Source: an uncultured Pseudomonadales bacterium (GTDB lineage Bacteria; Pseudomonadota; Gammaproteobacteria; Pseudomonadales; Azotimanducaceae). From it: a DNA stretch of 64,000 bases. A program made the position numbers and the translations under genes. The first letter of the stretch is position 1. Each line of letters opens with the position of its first letter. This document shows, in pieces, positions 27,798 through 36,976 of this stretch. The notes under the pieces are model-generated. The model was not told the origin of the DNA and made no database searches. It saw only the letters and a program-made list of their open reading frames with translations. Location of the stretch: positions 1,426,001 to 1,490,000 of the forward strand of contig CATOTI010000002.1 in assembly GCA_951813295.1 (NCBI GenBank), written 5' to 3'.

Positions 27798-29621
27798 GTG
27801 AACCTCTCCGAGACGCACCCGAACGCGCACGACGTTCTACGACGAGTCTTCGGCTATCCGGACTTCCGCTGGCCACAACTCGACATCATCGACGTCGTCT
27901 CACAGGGCGGCGACGCGCTCGTCATCATGCCGACCGGCGGCGGCAAGTCGTTGTGCTACCAGATCCCGGCACTCCTGCGCGACGGTTGCGCGATCGTCGT
28001 TTCCCCGCTTATCGCGCTCATGCAGGATCAGGTCGATGCGTTGACTCAGTTGGGCGTTCGCGCGGCTTTCCTGAACTCGAACCTCGATGCGCACGGCCAG
28101 ACCCGGGTCGAGTCGGCCGCCATCAACGGCGACATCGACCTGCTTTACGTCGCGCCCGAAAGACTCGTGCAGCCACGCATGCTCGACCTTTTGGACGCCC
28201 TCGACATCGCCCTATTCGCGATCGACGAAGCCCATTGTGTTTCGCAGTGGGGGCACGATTTCCGCGCCGACTATCTCGAACTCGCCATCCTCGAAGCGCG
28301 CTACCCGTCGGTGCCGCGGATCGCGCTCACCGCGACCGCGGACCGGCGCACCCGCGAGGAGATCGCTGCACGCCTCGGACTCGACAGCGCAAATCACTTC
28401 ATCGCCGGATTCGATCGCCCGAACATTCGATATCGCATCGCGGAGAAGACCAATCCGCGCCCCCAACTCCTCAAGTTCCTCACCGCCGAACACCGCGGCG
28501 ACGCCGGGATCATCTATTGCCTGTCGCGCAAGAAAGTCGAAGACACAGCAAGCTGGCTCTCGGATCAGGGTTTCACCGCTCTCCCCTACCATGCGGGCCT
28601 CGACGCAAGAACTCGCGCACACCACCAAGCGCGATTTCAACGCGAGGAAGGGATCATCATCGTCGCGACGATCGCCTTCGGAATGGGCATCGACAAGCCT
28701 GATGTGCGGTTCGTCGCGCACTTGGATTTACCCAAGAACATCGAGGCGTACTACCAGGAGACCGGCCGTGCGGGGCGCGACGGCGAGCCGGCCAACGCGT
28801 GGCTCATCTATGGGCTCCAGGACGTCATCAAGCTTCGCCAGATGCTCGAGTCCGGCGACGGTGACGAAACCCATAAGCGCCAGGAGCAGCATCGCCTGAA
28901 CGCCATGCTCGGGCTTTGTGAAGTCACCTCGTGTCGCCGGCAGGTCCTGCTCGCCTACTTCGACGAGCACCTCGACACGCCGTGCGGCAACTGCGATACG
29001 TGTCTCGAACCGGTCGCGACGTGGGACGGCACCGAAGCCGCCCGGCAGGCGCTTTCCGCCGTCTACCGGACGGGGCAGCGATTCGGCGTCAACCACACGA
29101 TCGACGTGCTGTGCGGCAAGTCGACCGATCGTGTTCGCCAGTTTCGGCATGATGGGCTGAACGTCTTCGGCATCGGTGCCGCCGTCGAACCGATCCGCTG
29201 GCGCAGCGTTTTCCGACAACTCGTCGCGCGCGGTTTTCTCGCGGTCGACGTCGGCGGCTTCGGCGGGTTGCGTCTCGAGCCGAGCTGTCGTGCCGTGCTA
29301 CGCGGCGATGAAGCGATCCAGTTTCGCGAGGAAGCGAAGCGCACCGCAAGGCGATTGACGAAAACGCCGATGCCCACCGAAATCGATGTCGGGCTGTGGG
29401 AAGCATTGCGCGAACGCCGCCGAGAACTCGCGGAGCAACAAGGCGTTCCGCCGTACGTCATATTCCATGACAAAACGCTTCAGGAAATGTGTGCGCGACT
29501 ACCGCGCGACCTCGTTGCCTTCGGCGATCTGACCGGTGTCGGCGCCCGCAAGCTCGACAAGTACGGTGCCGGGTTTCTCGACGTCATCGAGGAATACCTG
29601 ACATCACCGACAATCCAATGA
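27798..29621 (+). CDS. recQ: ATP-dependent DNA helicase RecQ
   Basis: A 607-residue helicase, the same length as E. coli RecQ. Walker A is MPTGGGKS with Lys50, the DEAH box is at 143-146 followed by the aromatic-rich [10 protein letters not shown] loop, and motif VI is [12 protein letters not shown]. The zinc site of the RQC region is seen as CEVTSC followed by CGNCDTC, then a winged helix and a C-terminal HRDC domain (about 520-600). It unwinds DNA during recombination and fork repair. The start is GTG at 27798, 5 bases after the hypothetical gene. Confidence 0.95.
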   Translation: MNLSETHPNAHDVLRRVFGYPDFRWPQLDIIDVVSQGGDALVIMPTGGGKSLCYQIPALLRDGCAIVVSPLIALMQDQVDALTQLGVRAAFLNSNLDAHGQTRVESAAINGDIDLLYVAPERLVQPRMLDLLDALDIALFAIDEAHCVSQWGHDFRADYLELAILEARYPSVPRIALTATADRRTREEIAARLGLDSANHFIAGFDRPNIRYRIAEKTNPRPQLLKFLTAEHRGDAGIIYCLSRKKVEDTASWLSDQGFTALPYHAGLDARTRAHHQARFQREEGIIIVATIAFGMGIDKPDVRFVAHLDLPKNIEAYYQETGRAGRDGEPANAWLIYGLQDVIKLRQMLESGDGDETHKRQEQHRLNAMLGLCEVTSCRRQVLLAYFDEHLDTPCGNCDTCLEPVATWDGTEAARQALSAVYRTGQRFGVNHTIDVLCGKSTDRVRQFRHDGLNVFGIGAAVEPIRWRSVFRQLVARGFLAVDVGGFGGLRLEPSCRAVLRGDEAIQFREEAKRTARRLTKTPMPTEIDVGLWEALRERRRELAEQQGVPPYVIFHDKTLQEMCARLPRDLVAFGDLTGVGARKLDKYGAGFLDVIEEYLTSPTIQ

Positions 29622-29667
29622 CCACCAGCTCGGAACAAGGAAGCTCGATGAACAAGGAGCGGCGCCG

Positions 29668-31305
29668 ATGACCACAGAGAAACAACCCGCCATCGGCGCG
29701 AAAGGCATGGTCGTGACGAACCATCCGCTCGGGTCACTCGCGGGGGCAGAGATGATGGCGGCCGGCGGCAACGCGGTCGATGCCGCGATCGCTTCGCTCT
29801 TCGCGCTCACCGTCGTCGAGCCGATGATGGTCGGCATCTTCGGCGCCGGTATGACCAACGTGCTGCGCGCGGATGGATCAAGTTGGTTTCTGAACAACTA
29901 CGCCACGGCACCCGCGGCGGCGACCCCGACGATGTATCGAACGCTGTCCGATACATGGCCGGATTATCAGAAGACGATGAACGACGAGAACGACGTGGGG
30001 GCCCTCGCCGTCGGCGTCCCGGGCTCACTCGCCGGTTGGTGTGAGACGCTCGAAGCCCGTGGCACCTTCTCGCTCGCTGACGTGCTGCAGCCCGCCATCC
30101 GCTATGCCGAGCGCGGGTTCCGGGCCAGCGCTTATCTCGCTGAAATCGTCAACGCGGTGGCGCCTGCGATGGCGCGCTTCCCCGAGACAGCGAAGACGTA
30201 CCTACCGGCAGGATCCCCGATCCGCGCCGGTGACGCGATCGTCCAGGGCGACTATGCCGAGACGTTGAAAACGATCGCGAACGAGGGGCCTGGGTTTCTC
30301 TACCGCGGCGCACTCGGCGCACGAGCGGCCGAGCACATTCAATCGCTCGGCGGGATCATCACGCGCGCGGACCTCGAGAATTACCAGACCTTTCCCGGCG
30401 AGGTCGTCCGCGGCAGCTACCGCGGCCACGAGATCCTCGGGCCACCCCCACCATCGGCTGGCGGCGTCATTCTCGTCGAGATGCTGAACCTCCTGGAAGG
30501 ATTCGATCTCGCCGGCTACGGCCCCGGTAGCGCGGACACGGTGCATCTCATCGCCGAGGCGATGCGGATCGGATTCGAGGATCGCAAAACCTTCATCGGC
30601 GACCCGCATTTCGTCGACGTACCGCAAGCGCGCTTATCCTCCAAGGCCTACGCGGACGAGCGACGCCCCGAGATCGATCTCGCGAACGCACGAGCGATGA
30701 CCAACTATCGTGCGGCCGAATCACCCCACACGACCCACCTCTGCACCGCCGACGCCGACGGCAATATCGTTGCCGCGACGCAAACGATCCACAGCCCGTT
30801 CGGCTCCAAAGTGACGGTGCCCGGCACTGGCATGTTGCTCAACAACACGATGAACATCTTCGACCCGCACCCGGGTCTCGCGAACTCGATCGCACCCGGT
30901 AAACGCATGACCAGCAGCATGGCACCCGTGATCGTGCGACGCGACGGCGCCCCCTACTTCACCGTCGGACTACCGGGCGCCACCAAGATCTTCCCATCCG
31001 CGATGCAGGCGATCATCAACGTGATCGACTTCGGCATGTCACCGCAACGCGCCGTCGAAGCACCACGCGCGTGGACACAGGGTCAGGAACTGAACCTCGA
31101 AGGCGGATTCGACACAGCGGTGAAAGCCGAACTCGCCCGACGCGGCCACACGATCGAGGAGGTGAAACTCGTCGGCGGCGGCATGGGCATGATCATGTTC
31201 GACGACAACACCCTGATCGGCGCGTCCTGCTGGCGCGCCGACGGCCACCCCGTCGCGATCGGCGGCGGCATGGCGCGTGTGGGGAGTCGGTTCGACGTGA
31301 GGTAG
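29668..31305 (+). CDS. gamma-glutamyltransferase family protein (Ntn hydrolase)
   Basis: A 545-residue proenzyme-type protein. The autoprocessing/catalytic threonine is Thr355 in SPHTTHLCTADADG, so cleavage would give a large chain of 354 residues and a small chain of 191. MTSSMAPVIV and GLPGATKI in the small subunit are substrate-binding motifs. Unlike classical periplasmic GGT there is no signal peptide (MTTEKQPAIGAKG), so it may act in the cytoplasm, as some cephalosporin-acylase-like relatives do. It is 46 bases after recQ. Confidence 0.85.
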   Translation: MTTEKQPAIGAKGMVVTNHPLGSLAGAEMMAAGGNAVDAAIASLFALTVVEPMMVGIFGAGMTNVLRADGSSWFLNNYATAPAAATPTMYRTLSDTWPDYQKTMNDENDVGALAVGVPGSLAGWCETLEARGTFSLADVLQPAIRYAERGFRASAYLAEIVNAVAPAMARFPETAKTYLPAGSPIRAGDAIVQGDYAETLKTIANEGPGFLYRGALGARAAEHIQSLGGIITRADLENYQTFPGEVVRGSYRGHEILGPPPPSAGGVILVEMLNLLEGFDLAGYGPGSADTVHLIAEAMRIGFEDRKTFIGDPHFVDVPQARLSSKAYADERRPEIDLANARAMTNYRAAESPHTTHLCTADADGNIVAATQTIHSPFGSKVTVPGTGMLLNNTMNIFDPHPGLANSIAPGKRMTSSMAPVIVRRDGAPYFTVGLPGATKIFPSAMQAIINVIDFGMSPQRAVEAPRAWTQGQELNLEGGFDTAVKAELARRGHTIEEVKLVGGGMGMIMFDDNTLIGASCWRADGHPVAIGGGMARVGSRFDVR

Positions 31306-31419
31306 CGGGAACGGTCTAGCGGGCGATCTGGGAACTGTCGATCCGGACGATCTGGGAACGGTCGATCTGGACGATCTGGAAACTGTCGAGCCAGCGATCT
31401 GGGAATCTTTCGATCCGGC
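31306..31419. repeat. degenerate 24-bp tandem repeat downstream of the gamma-glutamyltransferase
   Basis: Four consecutive copies of a unit close to CGATCTGGGAACTGTCGATC plus CGGA occur at 31324-31347, 31348-31371, 31372-31394 (23 bp) and 31395-31419 (25 bp), with a decayed partial copy at 31306-31323. Copies differ by a few bases. The block starts directly at the gene's stop codon. Units are adjacent with no spacers, so it is not a CRISPR. It begins the 509-base non-coding stretch 31306-31814. Confidence 0.85.
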
Positions 31420-31605
31420 GGCAGTTCGAGGCTGGAATCGCGTGAACTTTTTCTCCTAGGGGGTTACAGACTTCGATAACTGGGGTTTGCCGGCTTTAGA
31501 TCTAATGTGCCATTAGAAAGACCGTATTGAACCAATCAGCCTGCCAATCCTTCCCGGGACATCCAGCGAAGCCTTCCGGCGATCACGCCCACCACCGGGA
31601 GCCCC

Positions 31606-31648
31606 GGCGCGCAAAGCGCGCCAGGGGGGAATCACCTACGGTGATTCC
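31606..31648. repeat. two adjacent perfect stem-loops in the non-coding stretch
   Basis: GGCGCGC-AAA-GCGCGCC (31606-31622) is followed 5 bases later by GGAATCACC-TAC-GGTGATTCC (31628-31648), with 7-bp and 9-bp perfect stems and 3-base loops; a weaker 6-bp stem follows at about 31648-31665. Neither is followed by a T-run. The cluster resembles REP-type or recombination-prone palindromic DNA rather than a terminator. I found no credible gene between 31420 and 31814. Confidence 0.7.
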
Positions 31649-31717
31649 GCGCCGCACTGGGCGCGCGGCGTGACTCCCCCATCAGCCATCTCAGACTCGG
31701 CGCCGATCCGGCGGGGC

Positions 31718-31736
31718 GTGGGGGCAGCGCCCCCAC
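31718..31736. repeat. 8-bp perfect GC-rich hairpin downstream of the CmcJ-like gene
   Basis: GTGGGGGC-AGC-GCCCCCAC forms a perfect stem about 80 bases beyond the stop of the leftward CmcJ/NvfI-like gene. The A-rich run (AAGAAAAAG) lies on its gene-proximal side, so in the leftward transcript the U-run comes before the hairpin, not after. It could still slow polymerase or protect the 3' end, but it is not a canonical terminator. Confidence 0.5.
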
Positions 31737-31814
31737 AAGAAAAAGCAAACTGCAATCCAGCCTACTCCTCCGGTGAAGCGAACTTCCCAGAGCCCCTCGC
31801 AAGAAAAATCCGCC

Positions 31815-33068
31815 CTAAAAAAACACGAAGGAGCGAACGACCACATTCTTCCGACACCGCGCGTCTTCCGGCGCCGTCGGATCAATGCAGGCGCTGTGGA
31901 ACGACCAGCGCGACACCGAACCGTCGGTGACCGAGTCGTAGCACTTCAGCATCGAGACTTCCGTCGACGTCTGCTGCGGGAACCAGTACCACTCGTGATC
32001 CGGCCGGTACGTGAACCGGGTGGTCTCACCCACACGGTCGTCGTAGATCCGGTAGTTCGTGATGTAGGGCTGATCTGCGAACGACGGCCAGGCGCAGAGC
32101 ACGAACGGGAACTGCTCGACCGTTTCCATCGGCTTCGCGAGATTGATCGACATGAACCGCTTCGACATCTTCGCGTCGGCTTCAGCTCCGGTGTAGTTCA
32201 CCTGGCGGCCGAAGTTGCGCAGGTTCTTCGTCAGGAGTTCACGGCAGCGGACGCGTCCGGAATTGTCGTTCAGGTCGTTATGCACCAGATGCGCATAGCC
32301 ACCGTTTACGCCCGGGTTCTTGTCCGCCTGATTTTCCGTGCGGTCGCCCGCGTAGTCCTTGTCGAAGACATCGTGGTTGTAAACCAACGCGTCCGTCGCG
32401 CCGGGGAAGAACTCGAGCAGTAGTTTCTCGATCTCCGCGTAGAAAACCCGCTCGACTTCGCGATGGTCGTAGAAGTTCTGGCACTTCGACTCGAGGTGGG
32501 CGAGTGATACGCCGAGACGGTCCATACTTTCGGGTGAGTCGGGCGAGAGACCGGGGTAGTACTCGCCGATGCGACGGGCATCACGCAGTACTTGAGGGAA
32601 GTAGAGGTTGCGTCGGCCTTGCTGGCGTTCGTCCTCGTTCACCATTTCCGCTTCTTCAGCCCAGTTCGGGTCGTGCCAGAGCGCGTTACTTCGCACGATC
32701 GAATACGACTGCTGCTCATGCACGCTGTAGCGAAGCGGCAGAGCCACGCCGCCTTCCGGCGCTTCCATGTTCGAGGCGCGGATGAAGTCCAAGCACTCGT
32801 CGTAGGTTCTAAATCCCGGCCCCCATTTCGTTTCGACGGGCCCCGGCGGCGCGTTGTCGATCATGTCGACGACCTTCTGGCCTTCGCCGTTCTTGATCAG
32901 CTCCAACGCGTGGTCGAGCGCCACGGCCGTCCCGGCGTCGCCGCCACGGTCGAACGACATGTAAGAAAGACCACCATTCGCCGCGATCGGCGGCGGCTGA
33001 CCTGCCGTCGTCTCGAGGGTCGGCACGAATGCCTTCGTCGGCGCGCTATCTGCTACAACTTCTGCCAT
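31815..33068 (-). CDS. CmcJ/NvfI-like oxidoreductase
   Basis: A 417-residue protein. The C-terminal half contains YAHLVHNDLND, and the end reads FHSACIDPTAPEDARCRKNVVVRSF, the signature seen in the CmcJ/NvfI family of non-haem iron/2-oxoglutarate-like enzymes known from fungal meroterpenoid and bacterial cephamycin pathways. The exact reaction in bacteria outside those pathways is unknown. I chose ATG 33068 since AAGGA lies 5 bases upstream. Stop codon to the next long gene leaves a 500-base repeat-rich gap. It is followed upstream by a PhyH-containing operon on the same strand, 94 bases away. Confidence 0.65.
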   Translation of the reverse strand: MAEVVADSAPTKAFVPTLETTAGQPPPIAANGGLSYMSFDRGGDAGTAVALDHALELIKNGEGQKVVDMIDNAPPGPVETKWGPGFRTYDECLDFIRASNMEAPEGGVALPLRYSVHEQQSYSIVRSNALWHDPNWAEEAEMVNEDERQQGRRNLYFPQVLRDARRIGEYYPGLSPDSPESMDRLGVSLAHLESKCQNFYDHREVERVFYAEIEKLLLEFFPGATDALVYNHDVFDKDYAGDRTENQADKNPGVNGGYAHLVHNDLNDNSGRVRCRELLTKNLRNFGRQVNYTGAEADAKMSKRFMSINLAKPMETVEQFPFVLCAWPSFADQPYITNYRIYDDRVGETTRFTYRPDHEWYWFPQQTSTEVSMLKCYDSVTDGSVSRWSFHSACIDPTAPEDARCRKNVVVRSFVFF

Positions 33069-33162
33069 AACGTCCTTCTCAATTCGGAGAGCGCGCAATC
33101 CTTGCACACGCGAGGCAAACTGCCTAGCAGTGAGAGGTTATATCGATAGGTCGACGCGGCGG

Positions 33163-34188
33163 CTAAAACGCGGGTGAAACGACGCCGTCCGAGGAGACTT
33201 GTGCGCCACCTCGCGTGTGCGCGTCGATGAAATGATTGACCCGCGCCGGGGGTTCGACGAACCGCACGTTGCGGTTGATGCCATGGCGGCTGGGTTCAGC
33301 AAACGCATCCCGGGCGCTTGCATCGAAGACCAGCCGACCGTCGCCGAGGCCCCCCTCGTCGAGCAGCTTCAAGGTGGGGTTTTCGCGACACTGCCGGGCT
33401 TCGTCCGACGTTAGATTCTTCGCCAACCGACCGCGCCAGTGCAGACAGCGCCCACCGTGATAGGTCAACGCGATCATCGGCCGCACGTCGTCGGACGGAT
33501 TCGGCACGCCGCGGTGCCACATGCGCGGATCGCGGAAGCAGATCCCACCGGCGGGAATCGGCATCCGGGCCGGAGGCCCCCACCGTTCGACGAGTTCGGG
33601 ATGTTTGCTCGGCCGTTCGCCAAGCGGCCACTCGGTGACCGCGGTCTCGTGGTGCGTACCGGGATAGATCTCCGTCGCGCCGTTAGCCTCGGTGATCTCC
33701 GCCAGGGCCACGGAGCAGGAGAGCGTCGTCGTAGGTGGTGGCCAACGCTGACCGTCCGCTGCCGCTTTCTCCCGGGTGCGCCACGAAAACGGTCGATCGA
33801 AATGCAGCGGTTGGTACGCACTCCCGGGCAGATTCACGTTGCCGTTGTAAAAGCCGAGCCATGCGTCGCTGCCGAGTACCGCCTGGACGACGCTCTCGAT
33901 CAACGGATTGGCCAGGAGATCCGTGCGGACGAACGGCGCATAACGCCGCAGCCCCAGCTGCAGATGGCCACGCCCCGTTGCCTTCTCGTGCGGCGTCGGC
34001 TGATTCAACGCCCGCACTGCCTCGACGTCTTCGAGCATCGACGCCATGAGAAGGTCACAGCTTTCCTTCGACACGAGCCCCGCCACGACGGCAAAACCGC
34101 GTTCGTCGATATCGGTCGCGATGGCGGTGAGTCGTTCCGGCGCAATCGCGCCAGCGTCACGCTCTTCAGCCGTTACCGAAAAGACCAT
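33163..34188 (-). CDS. phytanoyl-CoA dioxygenase (PhyH) family protein
   Basis: A 341-residue Fe(II)/2-oxoglutarate-dependent oxygenase of PhyH type. The 2-His-1-Asp iron triad is visible as the HFD of PLHFDRPFSW and the histidine of DPRMWHRGVPNP, with an arginine in DDVRPM for 2-oxoglutarate. Family members hydroxylate diverse small molecules. ATG 34188 is preferred since GGAG lies 7 bases upstream, although a GTG at 34212 is in frame and would overlap the VOC gene. It ends the leftward operon headed by the Gfo/Idh/MocA gene at 36914. Confidence 0.85.
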   Translation of the reverse strand: MVFSVTAEERDAGAIAPERLTAIATDIDERGFAVVAGLVSKESCDLLMASMLEDVEAVRALNQPTPHEKATGRGHLQLGLRRYAPFVRTDLLANPLIESVVQAVLGSDAWLGFYNGNVNLPGSAYQPLHFDRPFSWRTREKAAADGQRWPPPTTTLSCSVALAEITEANGATEIYPGTHHETAVTEWPLGERPSKHPELVERWGPPARMPIPAGGICFRDPRMWHRGVPNPSDDVRPMIALTYHGGRCLHWRGRLAKNLTSDEARQCRENPTLKLLDEGGLGDGRLVFDASARDAFAEPSRHGINRNVRFVEPPARVNHFIDAHTRGGAQVSSDGVVSPAF

Positions 34189-34204
34189 CTCTTGCTCCCG
34201 TAGA

Positions 34205-34618
34205 TCAGGCACCGTCGCGCCATCGATGCGGACGGTCCTTTGACCATAGTTGAATCATCACACCGTTGGTCGAGCTCGGGTGGATGAAGACACGCGGTGT
34301 GCCGACGCCGACGAGTCGCGCACCGCCAGCTTCGAGGGCCGCGACCGTTTCATCGAGATCATCGACGGCGAGCGCCATCACGTGGATTCCTTCGCCGCGG
34401 GAATCGAGCACTTCGTTGAGCGGGGACGCTTCGCCCAATGGCGCGATCAACTCGATAAACGTTCCATCATCGAGGCAGAAGAACGCCTGGCTGATGCCAC
34501 CATCCGCATGATCAACCCGATGGTCGAGCGAGAGCCCGATCCGATCGCGCCAGTTCACGATGCCCGCATCGATATCGCGCACGAGGAGCACCGTATGGTC
34601 GTGGCCGACGATCGCCAC
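34205..34618 (-). CDS. VOC superfamily protein (glyoxalase/epimerase-like)
   Basis: A 137-residue vicinal-oxygen-chelate protein with two beta-alpha-beta-beta-beta units: DHTVLLVRDIDAGIVNWRD begins the first and GIHVMALAVDDLDETVAAL the second. The possible metal ligands are His8, the Glu in TFIELIAPL, His of GIHVMAL and a C-terminal Asn/Gln. The arrangement resembles methylmalonyl-CoA epimerase more than dioxygenases. It is 2 bases downstream of the LLM monooxygenase and shares its operon. Reaction unknown. Confidence 0.8.
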   Translation of the reverse strand: MAIVGHDHTVLLVRDIDAGIVNWRDRIGLSLDHRVDHADGGISQAFFCLDDGTFIELIAPLGEASPLNEVLDSRGEGIHVMALAVDDLDETVAALEAGGARLVGVGTPRVFIHPSSTNGVMIQLWSKDRPHRWRDGA

Positions 34619-34620
34619 GC

Positions 34621-35676
34621 TTAAGCGAGAATTCCGTGATCGAGCGCCGGCAGGACGTGGCGGGCAAAGAGCTCACACTCTTCCTCGTGCGGATAGCCCG
34701 ACAGAATGAAAGCCTCGATCCCGAGCGCTCGATACTGCTCGAGCTTCGCAATCACCTGGTCGGGATCGCCCACGATGGCAGCACCACAACCGCTGCGCGC
34801 CCGGCCGATGCCCGTCCAGAGGTTCTCCTCGGCAAAGCCATCGCTGTCCGCACCCTCGCGCAACGCGCCCTGCGCGCGTACGCCAGCCGATGTCGAATCG
34901 AGCGACTGGGCGCGGATCCGTTCACCTTCCGCATCGTCGAGCTTCGAAATCAAACGACGCGCCGCATCCACCGCCTGGCCTTCCGTTTCCCTGACGACAA
35001 CGTGAACGCGGTAGCCAAAACGCAGCGCCCGCTCGAACCGCGCCGCGCGAATGCGCATATCGTCGAGAATCGTCTCGACGTTGGGCAACGTCGCCGGCCA
35101 CATGAGGAAAACGTCAGCGCACTCGGCGGCCACTTCCCGCGCGGGCTCCGACAAGCCACCGAAATAGAAAAGCGGGCAGCTGCCGCGCGTCGTACGTACG
35201 TTCGGCGGCTCGAGCTCGAGGTTCAGATAATCGCCGTGAAAGTCGACCGCACGCCCGTTCAGGAGATCTCTCAACACATGCATCGTCTCGCGCGTTCGCT
35301 GATAGCGGGGCTCGGACGGCAGGGTCTCGCCCGGGATGTCCGATGAGATGATGTTGATCGTCAATCGTCCGTCGAGCATCTGATCGAGCGTCGCGAGCTG
35401 ACGGGCGAGCTGCGGCACCCAGAGTTCGCCACAACGTACGGCCACGAGCAGGCGGATCCGTTCGGTCGTCGCGGCGATGCCACCCGCGAACGCGACCGAA
35501 TCGATACCGAGCTGATAACCCGAGGGCAGCAGAATGCTGTCGTAGCCCAACCGATCGGCCGTGCGGGTGATCGATCCGCAGTGCGACCAGGAGGATTTGA
35601 GCGACGGTTCGTGGACGCCGAGATATCGGTAATCGTCATCACAGAGCGCCGAAAACCAACTGACTTCTACCGTCAT
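34621..35676 (-). CDS. LLM-class flavin-dependent monooxygenase, SsuD-like
   Basis: A 351-residue bacterial-luciferase-like TIM barrel. The N terminus VSWFSALCDDDYRYLG parallels FMNH2-dependent alkanesulfonate monooxygenase SsuD, and GRLTINIISSDIP and PLFYFGGLSEPAREVA are the expected later blocks. Such enzymes use reduced flavin from a separate reductase and break C-S, C-N or C-C bonds; no flavin reductase gene is visible in this operon. The stop of the Gfo/Idh/MocA gene overlaps this start by 4 bases. A sulfonated or aminated sugar-like substrate is one reading, but only a guess. Confidence 0.82.
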   Translation of the reverse strand: MTVEVSWFSALCDDDYRYLGVHEPSLKSSWSHCGSITRTADRLGYDSILLPSGYQLGIDSVAFAGGIAATTERIRLLVAVRCGELWVPQLARQLATLDQMLDGRLTINIISSDIPGETLPSEPRYQRTRETMHVLRDLLNGRAVDFHGDYLNLELEPPNVRTTRGSCPLFYFGGLSEPAREVAAECADVFLMWPATLPNVETILDDMRIRAARFERALRFGYRVHVVVRETEGQAVDAARRLISKLDDAEGERIRAQSLDSTSAGVRAQGALREGADSDGFAEENLWTGIGRARSGCGAAIVGDPDQVIAKLEQYRALGIEAFILSGYPHEEECELFARHVLPALDHGILA

Positions 35677-36914
35677 CCCAAATCTCCTGCCGCGGCGATA
35701 CCCGGCTCCACGAGCTGCACGGGGTCGAAGTCATCCGGCAGGATTTCGGCCACATCGACGGCTTCGCCACGCTCGATCGAAGCCTGCGCGGCAGCACCGG
35801 CCACCACCGACCAGAAACCCGCCGCCGGTCCAGGACCGCTGTTCTGACCGGCCGCAAGATCGCCGGCTAAGTCGACGTGCTCGAAGAACGTCGAGCCGTG
35901 GTGCCCAGCGCTCGCGATATAGCTCGGATAGGTTGGCGCGCTCGTGCGCGACGTCCCGTTCTCTCCCGACCAGACCTCGACGTGGTTGACGTTCTCCTCG
36001 CCGACCATTGCCTGCTCCGACACGTGCAGCCGGCCGGCATCACCGCAAATCGTGAGCTCTTCGCGCGTACCGGGTGCAAACATGCAGAGCGAAAAACCGC
36101 CGATCACACCCGTCGTGTATTCGATCGTCACGTTGGCATGATCCAGCCCGTCGGCGCGCTGATTGCCGTAGCTGAAATTGGTGAAGTTGACCGCCTGATT
36201 ACCGAGCGCGAAAACCCGCTTCGGTTGGCCGCCCGAGAAAAGGTTCATCAGGTCGAAGTAATGGCAACACTTCTCGACCAACGCACCGCCCGTCTTGGCA
36301 TTGAACTTGTTCCACTGCCCAACCTTGTCGAGGAAGGGAAAGCGGTGTTCCGCCATCGTGAGATTGTGCACTTGGCCGATGCTGCCACGTCGAAAAACTT
36401 CGTCGATCGCCTCGGCATAGATCGCCTTGTAGCGATACTGAAGCCCGAAACGAACGACGTGTTCGTGCGCATTGGCGAGACGACAAACCTCGTACGCGTC
36501 GGCCACCGTCGTCGCGATCGGTTTCTCGAGGAAGATCGCCTTGCCGGAGCCGACAACTTCGCGCAGCACATCGAGGTGCGTGTAGTTAGGCGTCGCGACG
36601 ATGAGCGCGTCGGTGGCGGGATCGTTGCAGGCTTCAGCGAGCGAGGCATAAACAGTCGGCGCTTCGTCACCGCGCCGTTCGAACACGCGCATCGCATGGC
36701 GAACACTCTCGGGCGCCGGATCGTACACACCGGCCACCCGCGCTTTTCCCAGCAGCAACGTGTTGTGAATGTGCTCCTGGCCCATGATGCCGCAGCCGAT
36801 CACGCCGTAGCTGAACTCGGGTTCCTCGCGCGCGGAGAGAAACCGATCTTCGTCTTTCAGATACCGAAGCGCGCCGCCGCGGCGAAAGAGACGGCTGTCG
36901 ACCACCGTTTTCAC
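35673..36914 (-). CDS. Gfo/Idh/MocA family oxidoreductase
   Basis: About 413 residues. The Rossmann core begins EFSYGVIGCGIMGQEHIHN at about residue 33 and the lysine motif is FLEKPIATT; the active site is KTGGALVEKCCHYFDLMN. I chose GTG 36914, which has GAGGG 8 bases upstream, over the GTG at 36938 without a ribosome-binding site. It heads an operon (oxidoreductase, LLM monooxygenase, VOC, PhyH) transcribed away from the LysR gene, and a TATCAT-like -10 lies at 36953-36948. The enzyme likely oxidises a sugar or cyclitol ring hydroxyl. Confidence 0.85.
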   Translation of the reverse strand: MKTVVDSRLFRRGGALRYLKDEDRFLSAREEPEFSYGVIGCGIMGQEHIHNTLLLGKARVAGVYDPAPESVRHAMRVFERRGDEAPTVYASLAEACNDPATDALIVATPNYTHLDVLREVVGSGKAIFLEKPIATTVADAYEVCRLANAHEHVVRFGLQYRYKAIYAEAIDEVFRRGSIGQVHNLTMAEHRFPFLDKVGQWNKFNAKTGGALVEKCCHYFDLMNLFSGGQPKRVFALGNQAVNFTNFSYGNQRADGLDHANVTIEYTTGVIGGFSLCMFAPGTREELTICGDAGRLHVSEQAMVGEENVNHVEVWSGENGTSRTSAPTYPSYIASAGHHGSTFFEHVDLAGDLAAGQNSGPGPAAGFWSVVAGAAAQASIERGEAVDVAEILPDDFDPVQLVEPGIAAAGDLG

Positions 36915-36976
36915 GTATTCACCCTCGTTAGGTAGCACTGCTTGCGGATGATAATGAATGAGTCAGCCTTTATTGT

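Noticed and set aside
31324..31419. CRISPR array
   Set aside because: Copies are adjacent, degenerate and without spacers, and no cas genes are present.
31718..31736. Intrinsic terminator for the CmcJ-like gene
   Set aside because: The T/A-rich run is on the wrong side of the hairpin for the leftward transcript.
31670..31930. Small rightward open frame in the non-coding stretch
   Set aside because: It starts in a palindromic GTG, has no ribosome-binding site and runs into the CmcJ-like gene on the other strand.
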